Part shown: positions 1-7,321 of the stretch, piece by piece | How the letters are laid out: every line of letters begins with the position of its first letter | Numbering within the stretch: the stretch's first letter is position 1 | NCBI GenBank assembly: GCA_030041515.1 | Contig: JASHNS010000006.1 | Location: forward strand, 1-39,227 | Origin: Acidobacteriaceae bacterium | GTDB taxonomy: Bacteria; Acidobacteriota; Terriglobia; Terriglobales; Acidobacteriaceae | Length of the DNA: 39,227 nucleotides | Reading direction: 5' to 3' | The notes under the pieces: generated by a model | Databases searched by the model: none | What the model saw: the letters and a program-made list of their open reading frames with translations, nothing else | What the model was told of the DNA's origin: nothing | Position numbers and translations under genes: made by a program

Positions 1-147
1 CCGACCATCTGGCCAACGCTGCTCTTTAATGAACTCCATGCAGGCGTCATCGTCCGGGAACTCCGTGTCGAAGTCTTTGAACGTGTACCGCTGGCAGCCA
101 GGCACGCTCTGTCTCTGCTTCCGCTTTGGCTTACGCGCATGTTTCAT
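1..147 (-). CDS. IS1595-family transposase, 5' fragment running off the window edge
   Basis: The minus strand from an ATG at 145-147 stays open for 49 codons to base 1. It reads a basic leader and then a segment with YTFKDFDTEFPDDDA followed by RWPDG, which resembles the N-terminus of IS1595/ISXO2-type transposases just before their zinc ribbon (family knowledge; the CxxC zinc residues would lie outside the window). A good sigma70-type promoter lies directly upstream. The element sits just past the 3' end of the hexaheme cytochrome gene, so it probably marks the border of the electron-transfer locus. The DDE catalytic domain cannot be seen, so whether the element is intact is unknown. Confidence 0.7.
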   Translation of the reverse strand, partial: MKHARKPKRKQRQSVPGCQRYTFKDFDTEFPDDDACMEFIKEQRWPDGR

Positions 148-156
148 AGCAAAGAC

Positions 157-185
157 AGTATGGCAGTTGGCTTACTTGTTGTCAA
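157..185 (-). promoter_or_regulatory. Sigma70-type promoter of the transposase
   Basis: On the minus strand, TTGACA (180-185) is followed after exactly 17 bases by CATACT (157-162), close to the TTGACA/TATAAT consensus. The transposase ATG begins at 147. The -35 overlaps a short stretch (180-200) that may belong to the terminal repeat of the insertion sequence; the other end is not available for comparison. Confidence 0.55.
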
Positions 186-232
186 GGGATAATTGCCCTC
201 TTGCTATACCCCATCGACTACCGTTCCCCGAT

Positions 233-1681
233 TTACTGCAAGTGCAGCTCGTTCTGGAGGCTCAGGTCGTTCAGGACCTGGGGGTTGGTTTCATCGACGG
301 CGAGCAGGTTGTGGCACAGGGCGCAGTCGTTCGAGAGGGTCTTGCCGCTCTTTGAGGTGTGGTTGCCGTCGTGGCAGCGGAAGCACCCAGGAAAGGCCAT
401 GTGCCCGATGTTGTTGGGGTAGGTGCCCCAGGTGACCTTCATGTCCGGAAAGACGTTGCGGTCGTAGATGGTGACGAGGCGGCGGGCGGCGGCGTCGACG
501 GCCGGACGCTGGGTAGCCCAGACCTGCGGGTACTGCGTGCGGTAGAAGTCATCGAGGCTCGAGGTGATCTTTTGGCCGGCCTGGGCCTGCGAGGTGTAGG
601 TGGCCTGGATGAGGGCGAGGCCTTCCTTATGGACGAAGGGCAGAGTGTCGCTGGGCGTGCCGTCGACCATGGCTTCGTCGACGGCGTCCTCGGCGGTCTG
701 GAAGACGTGGGTGGCCTGGTTGTGGCAGTCCATGCAGTCCATGGTGCGGGTGTAGCCCTGGATGGGGCCTTTCCAGGTGGAGTCGACGTACTGGGTGGTG
801 GTGCCGTCGGGATTGGTGGCGGTGACAGCGATAATGTGCTGGGCGTCCGGGTCAGTGGAGACGTATTCGAAGTGGTTGAGGTGGTGGCCGTGGATGCCGG
901 TCTGGTGGGAAAGCGAGTCGACTCCGCCGAGATGGAGGACGAGCACAGTGCGGGTGATGGAGTTCTTCTCGTCGTCGCTGAAGGTCGTTTTGACGAGGAG
1001 TTTTTCCCCGGTGAAGTGAGTGGGGGAATGGCATTCTTCGCAGGTTTGGCGCGCCGGGCGGAGGGCGTTGAGCGGGGCGGTGATGGGGGTGGGGTAGTCG
1101 TGGAAAGCGACTTCAACGAGTTGCCTGGTGCCGTTGACCTTGGCCTGGACGTAGGACTTCATGCCGGAGCCGACGTGGCACTCGACGCACTCCACGTGGG
1201 AGTGGGGCGAGGCCTGGTAGGCGGCCCACTGCGGGGCCATGACGTGGCAGGAGGTGCCGCAGAAGCGGCTGGAGTCCATGTAAGCGACGCCGCGGTAGGA
1301 AGCGGTGCCGACGATGACGAAATTGACGAAAGTGGCCAGCAAAACGATTTCGATGCCGCGCCGAAAGACGGCGTTCTGGAGGTCGATCTGAGGATAGGTC
1401 GCGGGGACCTGGCCGATGGCGATGAGCCTGCGACGGCGCAGAACAATGCCGATGGGGATGAGAATCAGTCCGACGACGAAGAGGCCCGGCAGACACAGAT
1501 CGAAGATCAGGCCAATGTAGGGATTGGCGGGACCGCCATGGCCAAAGATGGTGACAACCCAGAAGCCGATGAGCACGAGGGCGGAAGCTGTGGTCAGGGC
1601 TCCGCCGAGGAGGCTGAGGGGATTGTTCCCGTAGAACAGGATGGGGCGCAGGTTTTTCTCAATGCTTTTCAGATTCGGCAT
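233..1681 (-). CDS. NapC/NirT-like membrane-anchored hexaheme cytochrome c
   Basis: This 482-residue protein has three predicted membrane helices (about 21-47, 56-82 and 109-127) followed by a periplasmic domain with six heme-attachment motifs. The first is unusual, CX3CH (CGTSCH, 141-146). Five CXXCH motifs follow at 165, 214, 316, 433 and 453. The order helix, CX3CH, then CVECH about 20 residues later matches the NapC/NirT/NrfH group, which oxidises membrane quinol and passes electrons to periplasmic cytochromes. I chose the ATG at 1681; a TTG at 1702 would overlap the upstream cytochrome b gene. It is the last gene of module A, ten bases after the cytochrome b stop. A quinol-dehydrogenase role for the MtrAB conduit or another periplasmic acceptor is inferred. 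Confidence 0.85.
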   Translation of the reverse strand: MPNLKSIEKNLRPILFYGNNPLSLLGGALTTASALVLIGFWVVTIFGHGGPANPYIGLIFDLCLPGLFVVGLILIPIGIVLRRRRLIAIGQVPATYPQIDLQNAVFRRGIEIVLLATFVNFVIVGTASYRGVAYMDSSRFCGTSCHVMAPQWAAYQASPHSHVECVECHVGSGMKSYVQAKVNGTRQLVEVAFHDYPTPITAPLNALRPARQTCEECHSPTHFTGEKLLVKTTFSDDEKNSITRTVLVLHLGGVDSLSHQTGIHGHHLNHFEYVSTDPDAQHIIAVTATNPDGTTTQYVDSTWKGPIQGYTRTMDCMDCHNQATHVFQTAEDAVDEAMVDGTPSDTLPFVHKEGLALIQATYTSQAQAGQKITSSLDDFYRTQYPQVWATQRPAVDAAARRLVTIYDRNVFPDMKVTWGTYPNNIGHMAFPGCFRCHDGNHTSKSGKTLSNDCALCHNLLAVDETNPQVLNDLSLQNELHLQ

Positions 1682-1691
1682 GCGACGGCTC

Positions 1692-2588
1692 TTATCCCAC
1701 AAAATACGCGCTGAGCGCGAGAATCAGGAGGGTGAGGCCTATCAGAATAGCCGTAAACCCCACCACTCGACTGAAATTTATCAACCACTTAGGGGGAGCG
1801 TCTGTGATCCTTGTCGCAGACCTTCCTTCGGCGAGCATGCGCTGATATTCGAGGGGGCGGCGATGTTTGAACTCCTCTTCGCTCTCGCGGCCGGTGAAGA
1901 TCACATAGTCCATGGGAAAGCTGTCGGGGCGGAGGTGGGTATTGACGAAGTGGATAGCGAAGATGAAGAGGATAGCGAGCAGGCCTTCCTCGCTGTGAAT
2001 GATGAGGGCGGCGTTGAGAGCCCAGCCTGGGAGGAAACGGGCGAAGGTGGGCGCAAACCACATGGCATAGCCGGAGAAGCCGATGACGACCATCCCCCAG
2101 AACACGGCCCAGTAGTCGAACTTCTCCCAGTAAGCGTAGCGCTCGAATTTCGGCTTGGGGCCCATGCCGAGGAACCAGCGGAAGTGGGCGAAGAGATCCT
2201 TCACGTCCTTCCAGTTGGCGACCATGGAGGTGGGTCCCCAGAAGATGCCTTTCTCCCGCTTGAATAGGCCTCGCGCGAAAATGTCGCGAACGTGGATGAG
2301 GAAGGCGAGGGTGAGGATGAGCGCGCAGAATTTGTGGAAGAAGAGGATAGCGCCGAATCCGCCGACCTGGCGGGCGAGGCGGATAGCCCAGATAGAGCCG
2401 CTGAAGCGCATGACCATGCCCGTGGCAGCCAGCACCAGGAACGTGGTGAAAAGCACGGCGTGGAGGTAGCGTTGGGCGAGGGTGAAGCGCAGGAACCAGC
2501 GCTGGCGCGGCGGTTCCGGAGGGAGAGCGGGCGACGGCTCCGGTTCAGGGACAGAGGCGACGGGGATGGTTGCAGTCGGTTCAGGCAT
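1692..2588 (-). CDS. Cytochrome b, FdnI/b561-like membrane subunit
   Basis: This 298-residue protein has a proline-rich N-terminus and about five membrane helices. Histidines placed to ligate b hemes are seen at about 43, 85, 99, 198 and 213. The layout resembles the di-heme cytochrome b of formate dehydrogenase/thiosulfate reductase type enzymes, which exchanges electrons with quinone. The ATG at 2588 has GGAGGG four bases upstream and overlaps the 11-heme gene by eight bases, so the two are translationally coupled. The protein is homologous in layout to the C-terminal half of the fusion protein at 4492-6663, including the segment YWAVFWG and the FTGRE end of the core. It is probably the quinone-side partner of the 11-heme protein. 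Confidence 0.85.
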   Translation of the reverse strand: MPEPTATIPVASVPEPEPSPALPPEPPRQRWFLRFTLAQRYLHAVLFTTFLVLAATGMVMRFSGSIWAIRLARQVGGFGAILFFHKFCALILTLAFLIHVRDIFARGLFKREKGIFWGPTSMVANWKDVKDLFAHFRWFLGMGPKPKFERYAYWEKFDYWAVFWGMVVIGFSGYAMWFAPTFARFLPGWALNAALIIHSEEGLLAILFIFAIHFVNTHLRPDSFPMDYVIFTGRESEEEFKHRRPLEYQRMLAEGRSATRITDAPPKWLINFSRVVGFTAILIGLTLLILALSAYFVG

Positions 2589-3759
2589 GTTTCCCTCCGT
2601 TGCCGCGCGCGAGGTGCGAGCGGACGAGCCAGAGCACGGTGTGGATGAGGAAGAAAGTAAGGACGCTGGCCAGCAGCAGGTTCATGAAAAGGCGAATGTA
2701 ATAGAGCGCCGGGCTGAGCCTGCGATTGCGGGGGTTGGCGTGGGGCTGGTACTGGACGAAGCTGGCATTGGCGCCGGTGTGACATTTGCCGCAGGTGACG
2801 ATGAGATTCGCGGGCGCGATGGGCGACGCGGGATCGGAGGCAGGGCGAACGTCATGGGCCTGATGGCAATCCCAGCAGCGGGCGGTCTGCACGTAGCCGC
2901 CGAGCAAGCCAAGCTGGGAATGGAAAGTGTCGCGATAGGTCGAGAATTTGTCTCGATGGCAGTTACCGCAGACCGGCGTGGACTGCATGCGGAACTCGGC
3001 GGAGGTGGGCTCCAGAATTGTGTGCGCGGTGTGGCAGTCGGTGCAGACCGGAACGTCGGGATTGCCTTTGGCGGCCAGTTGGCCGTGGATGCCGGCCTGA
3101 TACTGCTGGTTGATGCCGACGTGGCATTTTCCGCAGGTGCCGGGAATGTTGGTGCGGTAGGTGGGGCTTTTGGGATCCTTGTGGCTGAGAATGCCGTGGG
3201 AACCATGACAACTGGTGCAGTTGGCGGCGACGAGCAGGCCCTCTTTGCTGACGGCGAAGCCATGGATGGAATCCATGTAGGAGCCGTAGACGTTGGCGAG
3301 GCCGTGCTGTTTCGCGAGGGCGGGATTGCCGTGGCAGTTGCCGCAGGTCTTCGGGATATTCAGCGGATAGACGGGCGAGGAGGCGTCGGTTTTGGGAACA
3401 ATCTGATGCGGGTCGCCGTGGCACGAGAGGCAGGGATGGTCGCTCGCTTTGGCATGCACGCTGGCTCCAAGACCGGAGGCTTCGTCGGCGTGGCAGGTGG
3501 AGCAGTCGACCTGCGCGGCGTTCGCCGCGTGCGGGTAGCCTTTGACGTTCGTGTGGCAATTCGTGCAGGTGAGGCTGCCGTGAATGCTGGAGTGGAACTT
3601 GTCCGCGTCGATGGAGATGGATTTGCCCGAGGAGTCCGTCATGCCGGGCGTGCCGTGGCAGGAGAGACAATCGGATTGGGCATGCAGTGGGCGGGCGGTC
3701 CAGACCGGGAACAGCGCGAACACAACAAGACTCAGGCCGATGGAGAAATGCTTCTTCAT
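2581..3759 (-). CDS. Secreted, C-terminally anchored 11-heme cytochrome c
   Basis: This 392-residue protein begins with a signal peptide (about 1-27, ending LHAQ). It carries eleven CXXCH motifs between about residues 31 and 335, many of them CGNCH/CGKCH or CTSCH/CTDCH, and repeated S-x-H-G segments that may supply distal heme histidines. One membrane helix (about 351-376) anchors the C-terminus. The ATG at 3759 has GGAG five bases upstream. The cytochrome b gene overlaps its end, so together they form a multiheme/cytochrome b pair like the two halves of the fusion protein at 4492. An electron-relay role in the periplasm is inferred. No catalytic motif of nitrite, tetrathionate or hydroxylamine enzymes was recognised. 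Confidence 0.88.
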   Translation of the reverse strand: MKKHFSIGLSLVVFALFPVWTARPLHAQSDCLSCHGTPGMTDSSGKSISIDADKFHSSIHGSLTCTNCHTNVKGYPHAANAAQVDCSTCHADEASGLGASVHAKASDHPCLSCHGDPHQIVPKTDASSPVYPLNIPKTCGNCHGNPALAKQHGLANVYGSYMDSIHGFAVSKEGLLVAANCTSCHGSHGILSHKDPKSPTYRTNIPGTCGKCHVGINQQYQAGIHGQLAAKGNPDVPVCTDCHTAHTILEPTSAEFRMQSTPVCGNCHRDKFSTYRDTFHSQLGLLGGYVQTARCWDCHQAHDVRPASDPASPIAPANLIVTCGKCHTGANASFVQYQPHANPRNRRLSPALYYIRLFMNLLLASVLTFFLIHTVLWLVRSHLARGNGGKHA

Positions 3760-3800
3760 GGCAGCTCCATTTCTGCTGCGGGCCGCACCGCCGCGTCGGA

Positions 3801-3816
3801 AAAGGCCTGAGCCTTT
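3801..3816. other. Intercistronic hairpin
   Basis: AAAGGC-CTGA-GCCTTT forms a six-base-pair stem with a four-base loop, extendable with a bulge. It lies between the small cytochrome c gene and the 11-heme gene. There is no T tract, so it may stabilise or weakly attenuate the message rather than end it. Confidence 0.35.
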
Positions 3817-3855
3817 CCCGGCCGCGCCGTGGCAGCCTGCGTTTCCGTTCCGTAC

Positions 3856-4173
3856 CTACTGCAGGGTACGGATGTAGGAGACGACTTCCTTGATTTGGGC
3901 GTCGGTGAGCTTGCCGTTGTAGGCAGGCATCTTGCCTTTGCCGTCTTTGGTGATGGCGATGAGCGAAGCTTCAGAAGCCGACTTTACGGCGGGATCTTTG
4001 AAGGAAGGGACCTTCATCATCTTGCCGACGGGGGTGGCGGCGGTGCCGTCAGGACCGTGGCACATGGCGCACTTGGCTTTGTAGGTGGCTTCGCCGGCGC
4101 TCTGCGCAAAGACAGGCGCCGCGATGGAGGCGGCGAGCAGGATGAGTGCCGCGGCACGGATGCGGTTCTTCAT
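3856..4173 (-). CDS. Small periplasmic monoheme cytochrome c (class I), module A
   Basis: This 105-residue protein has a signal peptide (about 1-23, ending VFAQ). It has one heme motif, CAMCH at 35-39, and a likely axial methionine in the GKMPAY segment (Met82), as in small class I / c6-like cytochromes. The ATG at 4173 has AGGAG seven bases upstream. It is a close paralogue of the protein at 6837-7151: both share KCAMCHG, TPVGK and LTDAQI segments. It is the first gene of module A, followed by the 11-heme protein. It is probably a soluble electron shuttle. A CRP-like box lies 75 bases upstream of the start. Confidence 0.92.
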   Translation of the reverse strand: MKNRIRAAALILLAASIAAPVFAQSAGEATYKAKCAMCHGPDGTAATPVGKMMKVPSFKDPAVKSASEASLIAITKDGKGKMPAYNGKLTDAQIKEVVSYIRTLQ

Positions 4174-4247
4174 GGATTAACTCCTGGCCCGGGGGCTTCG
4201 GGATCCCAGGCACATCTTTGAGATAAAACCGTTGTGGGCAGGCAGTC

Positions 4248-4263
4248 TGTGATAGCGGGCACA
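4248..4263. promoter_or_regulatory. CRP/FNR-superfamily-like operator upstream of the module A cytochrome c
   Basis: TGTGATAGCGGGCACA matches TGTGA-N6-TCACA at nine of ten positions. The centre is about 82 bases from the start codon, and 29.5 bases before a minus-strand TTATCT at 4221-4226. That corresponds to a site centred near -41.5, as in class II activation. Confidence 0.45.
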
Positions 4264-4440
4264 ATGGGGCGAAACGACGGTAACAGCGCGGGTGCGGAGT
4301 AGAAAAGGAGGGCAGCGCGCGGGTTGATCAGCTTTCCCACGTCTGCCAAAACCGGGCAGCCGCCACGGCGTCCTCGCCCGGACCAGGCTGCAGGCGCCGG
4401 GCGTCATCTCTCGGGAACTCCTTACTTCATGGGCGATAAT

Positions 4441-4485
4441 CCCAGTACTGAAGTGCTGGGCTAACCTCCATTGCGCCTTCGGCGC
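4441..4485. repeat. Palindromic intergenic repeat plus GC hairpin
   Basis: CCCAGTACTGAAGTGCTGGG (4441-4460) is a near-perfect inverted repeat with one mismatch that can form a G-U pair. It is followed by GCGCC-TTC-GGCGC (4473-4485). It lies directly after the stop of the 13-heme fusion gene and could serve as its terminator. From memory, very similar palindromes are scattered between genes in acidobacterial genomes. Confidence 0.5.
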
Positions 4486-4491
4486 TTGGTG

Positions 4492-6663
4492 TTATGGCGC
4501 ACCTGGCGCATCGGGCTGGCCGGTTTCGCCGGAAACGGGCGGAAGTGGAGAAACCGGCGCGAGCGGCGGATCGGTTTCGCCATCCTTCACCTCGCGATGC
4601 TCATGCTCCGGCGCGCGACCGGTGAGGAAGGTCCACTTGATGGGATAGATGTCGGGGTCGAAGAGGACCGCGTAGAAGTGCCAGATGACGATGGCCAGCG
4701 TGGCCAGGATCGCCTCGTAGAAGTGAACCGCGGTGGAAACCGCAAGGATGGCCGCGGGATGGGGCAGGTGCGCGAGGATCCAGTTATTGAGCCAGAGCAG
4801 GATGCCGGTGACGGCCATGACAATCGTGCCCCAGACCAGCGCCCAGTACTCGGCCTTTTCGGCGTAATTGAAGCGGCGGTAGGGTGGCAGGCTGTCGCGA
4901 CGACCGAGGTTATATTTAACGGTCTGGACGGCTTCTTTGGCGTCGCGCAGGTCAGGAACCATGTCGCGGAACCAGCGGCGGCCGGAGCGTTTTGCGGAGA
5001 GATAGAGAATGTGCCAGATGGACGTTCCGATGAGCACGACACCGGCAGCGCGATGAACCCAGCCGCGGATGGGAACGTGATGCTCCCAGCGAACAATGGG
5101 ATCGACCCAGAAAGCGTGGGGGAACTTGAGGGCGAATCCGGTGATAACGAGAACGATGAAGCTCGTGAGCAGGAGCACGTGCTGGATGCGCTCGCTGCGA
5201 TTGAGGCGCAACTGGCCGGGGACGCGGCGATATTGCGCCAGAGCGGCCAGGGCTTTGCGGCGCCAGTCGAGGAAGTTGTGGAGGAACATGAGGCCCAGCG
5301 TGACGGGAATGACGATGAAGTAGAAGAGCTTGACGAAATCGAGCACGCGGCCGCCGGGGGTGGTGGAGGCAAGGACGTGCACGGGGCCGATAGCGAAGCG
5401 GCTGCCGGCGTCGGCGTGACACTGGCCGCAGGTCTTGCCGAGATTGGCGCGGTTGACGGTGGAGCGCGGATCGCTGGAGGGGTAGATGTTGTGGACGCCG
5501 TGGCAACTCGCGCAGTTGGCGACGGTCTGGCGCCCCTCGCGGGCGGCGAGACCGTGGTAGCTGTCTTCGTACGTGGGGACGCGATCCTGGGGCAGGTTGA
5601 AGCCGGCCATGAGCTGGGTGTCAGCGTGGCAGCGGGAACAGGCTTCCTGGGAGACGTTGGCCATATAGACGGGCGACCCAGGATTACCGGGGGCGAGGAT
5701 CCTGTGCTCGCTGTGGCAGTCAGTGCAGGTGGCAGCCTGCAGAACGCCGCGGGCGACGGCCTGGCCGTGAATGCTGGTGGCATAGGTCCGGTAGACCCCG
5801 GCGTGGCAGTGGCCGCAGGTGGAAGCGACGTTCTGCTTCCAGACTCTCGAGCGCGGATCGGAGACGGGGAGGATGTCGTGGGTGCCGTGGCAATCGCTGC
5901 AGGAAGCGGCGTTGAGATTGCCGGCAGCGATGGCGCGTCCGTGCACGCCCTGGCGCCAGGCGTCGACGGGGCGGACTTCGGCAAACATGTATTTGGCGGC
6001 GAGCTTCGGATCGGAGTGGCACGAGCCGCAGGTGTCGGGCAGGCGCTGCTTGCTGACGGGGGAGCGGGGGTCGGAGGCAGAGAGAACCATGTGCGTGGAG
6101 CCGTGGCAGCTTTGGCAGGTAGGGACATCGCCGTTGCCGTGATCGCGTGCGCGGCCGTGGATGCTGGCCTGGTATTGCTCAACCTCGGTGGCATGGCAGG
6201 TGGCGCAAAACTGCGTGCCGGCGACGGCTCGCTGCGTGTTGCCGGTGCCGTGGCAGGCGATGCAGGTGGCGGAGCTGTTGGGATCGCCGAGGGCCGCGTG
6301 AGCACTGGCCGCAAGGGCTTTGGCGGCATCAGAGTGGCAGGCGACGCAGGAGGCAGAGGCGGTTTTGGCGTTGTGCGTCTGGGCCGAAGCGCCGGCGTGG
6401 CAATCCAGGCAACTCAGGCTCGCGTGAGGGCCGCGCATGTGGGTCGCGGCGTTGACGCTGATGTCCTTGCCGGCACTGTTCTTGAGCCCAATGGATGTCC
6501 CATGACAGGTCAGACAGTCGGGAGTTTGCTGGACCTGAGCGCGAGCGGAAAAGGAAACGGCGAACAGACAAAGAAAGAGAACCGGAGCCCCCAAAAGAAG
6601 TTTGCCGCTTCGATCCGTGCAACGCGAACGATCCGCGAGCAGCTGCTGCGCGTGGGTCCCCAT
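4492..6663 (-). CDS. 13-heme cytochrome c fused to a cytochrome b membrane domain
   Basis: This 723-residue protein has a basic N-terminus and a signal-like hydrophobic segment (about 22-43, ending SARA). Thirteen CXXCH motifs lie between about residues 50 and 417. They are followed by a helix (about 443-463) and a multi-helix b-type domain (about 485-690) with several membrane histidines (QHVLL, VHRAAG, WHILY, VHFYEA, WHFYAV). The heme half resembles the 11-heme protein at 2581; the membrane half resembles the cytochrome b at 1692, including AEYWALVWG and the FLTGR end. It is thus a one-chain version of the separate pair. I use ATG 6663; a GTG lies just before it. The tail is proline-rich. 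It probably moves electrons between quinone and periplasmic hemes; direction is unknown. Confidence 0.9.
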   Translation of the reverse strand: MGTHAQQLLADRSRCTDRSGKLLLGAPVLFLCLFAVSFSARAQVQQTPDCLTCHGTSIGLKNSAGKDISVNAATHMRGPHASLSCLDCHAGASAQTHNAKTASASCVACHSDAAKALAASAHAALGDPNSSATCIACHGTGNTQRAVAGTQFCATCHATEVEQYQASIHGRARDHGNGDVPTCQSCHGSTHMVLSASDPRSPVSKQRLPDTCGSCHSDPKLAAKYMFAEVRPVDAWRQGVHGRAIAAGNLNAASCSDCHGTHDILPVSDPRSRVWKQNVASTCGHCHAGVYRTYATSIHGQAVARGVLQAATCTDCHSEHRILAPGNPGSPVYMANVSQEACSRCHADTQLMAGFNLPQDRVPTYEDSYHGLAAREGRQTVANCASCHGVHNIYPSSDPRSTVNRANLGKTCGQCHADAGSRFAIGPVHVLASTTPGGRVLDFVKLFYFIVIPVTLGLMFLHNFLDWRRKALAALAQYRRVPGQLRLNRSERIQHVLLLTSFIVLVITGFALKFPHAFWVDPIVRWEHHVPIRGWVHRAAGVVLIGTSIWHILYLSAKRSGRRWFRDMVPDLRDAKEAVQTVKYNLGRRDSLPPYRRFNYAEKAEYWALVWGTIVMAVTGILLWLNNWILAHLPHPAAILAVSTAVHFYEAILATLAIVIWHFYAVLFDPDIYPIKWTFLTGRAPEHEHREVKDGETDPPLAPVSPLPPVSGETGQPDAPGAP

Positions 6664-6836
6664 CACTTGCCTTCTTCCCTGCTCCGCGCGGCGACTAAAT
6701 CGGGCGTGGAGCGTTCCGGACCCGGCATGATGCCGAAGGCCGGTTCTGGCGGGCCGGGCGGATGCGGCTCAGCACGCGTGAAAAGCCTCGCCAGCCGAGG
6801 GACGCCGGCCGGTGAGGAACGTTGCGTAACGCGGGT

Positions 6837-7151
6837 CTACTTCTGCAGAGCGCGGATGTAGGCCACAACTTCCTGAATCTGGGCGTCGGTCAGCTTGCCC
6901 GCATAGCCCTGCATCCTGCCAATGCCATCTTTGGTGTCCTTAAACAACTCGGCGTCAGTGGCTTTTACGTCTTCGGGCGATTTGAAGGAGCGCAGCTTCA
7001 TACCTTTGCCAACGGGGGTACTGCCTGTTCCATCGGCGCCGTGGCACATGGCGCATTTGGCGGCGTAGGTGGTCTGACCGGGCTGCTGAGCCAGCACAGG
7101 CAGGGAAGCTGCCAGAAACAGAGCCGTCGCAGCCGAACGAAACTTCATCAT
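6837..7151 (-). CDS. Small periplasmic monoheme cytochrome c (class I), module B
   Basis: This 104-residue protein has a signal peptide (about 1-21, ending PVLA), CAMCH at 33-37 and a likely axial Met80 (GRMQGY). The open frame extends further upstream, but GGAGG at 7157-7161 points to the tandem ATG ATG at 7146-7151. The second ATG has the better eight-base spacing. It is a paralogue of the cytochrome at 3856-4173, and like it precedes a multiheme/cytochrome b gene. It is probably the soluble shuttle of module B. Confidence 0.92.
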   Translation of the reverse strand: MMKFRSAATALFLAASLPVLAQQPGQTTYAAKCAMCHGADGTGSTPVGKGMKLRSFKSPEDVKATDAELFKDTKDGIGRMQGYAGKLTDAQIQEVVAYIRALQK

Positions 7152-7220
7152 GATGACCTCCGGATGTAAAACAATCGGTAAGTTCCCGTCACCATATGAA
7201 ATCGCGCGAGGGAGGCGGTC

Positions 7221-7236
7221 AGTGACGACCGGCACA
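7221..7236. promoter_or_regulatory. Weak CRP-like operator upstream of the module B cytochrome c
   Basis: AGTGACGACCGGCACA matches TGTGA-N6-TCACA at eight of ten positions. It is centred 77 bases upstream of the start codon, similar to the distance at the hydrogenase and module A cytochrome genes. No convincing -10 is seen at the matching distance. It is the weakest of the set. Confidence 0.3.
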
Positions 7237-7276
7237 GGAGGAGCTTGCGGGAGTTACGGTGGGAACGAACAGAGAG

Positions 7277-7300
7277 ATGGCCGGGGCGAACCCCGGCCAT
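7277..7300. terminator. Strong hairpin after the mtrB-like gene
   Basis: ATGGCCGGGG-CGAA-CCCCGGCCAT is a perfect ten-base-pair stem with a four-base loop (TTCG on the minus strand). It lies 22 bases beyond the barrel-gene stop. There is no T tract, so it may be a terminator without U-run or a stability hairpin. It separates mtrAB from module B. Confidence 0.55.
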
Positions 7301-7321
7301 ACTGGTCCCTGTTGAATGACC

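Larger units (their letters stand above)
4174..4491. other. Intergenic region between module B and module A
   Basis: This 318-base stretch holds no gene I can support. It contains a CRP-like box (4248-4263), a -10-like TTATCT on the minus strand (4221-4226) at the spacing expected of an activator-dependent promoter, and near its right end a palindromic repeat and a GC hairpin (4441-4485) that may end the upstream transcript. Confidence 0.6.

Noticed and set aside
180-205. Terminal inverted repeat of the IS1595-type element
   Set aside because: The sequence is suggestive, but the other end is outside the window, so the repeat cannot be verified.
359-1714. Long plus-strand frame (451 codons) opposite the hexaheme cytochrome gene
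   Set aside because: It is antisense to a gene with clear heme motifs; its Gly/Val/Asp-rich translation is typical of GC-rich shadow frames, and it has no family features.
2581-6663. Regularly spaced similar DNA words that look like a direct-repeat array
   Set aside because: They are the CXXCH codons (GTGGCA-nn-GCA type words on the plus strand) of multiheme proteins with irregular spacing, not a CRISPR or tandem repeat.
4471-6861. Plus-strand frame of 796 codons opposite the 13-heme fusion gene
   Set aside because: The opposite strand encodes thirteen CXXCH motifs and a cytochrome b domain. The plus-strand translation is a low-complexity Gly/Ala/Asp shadow.
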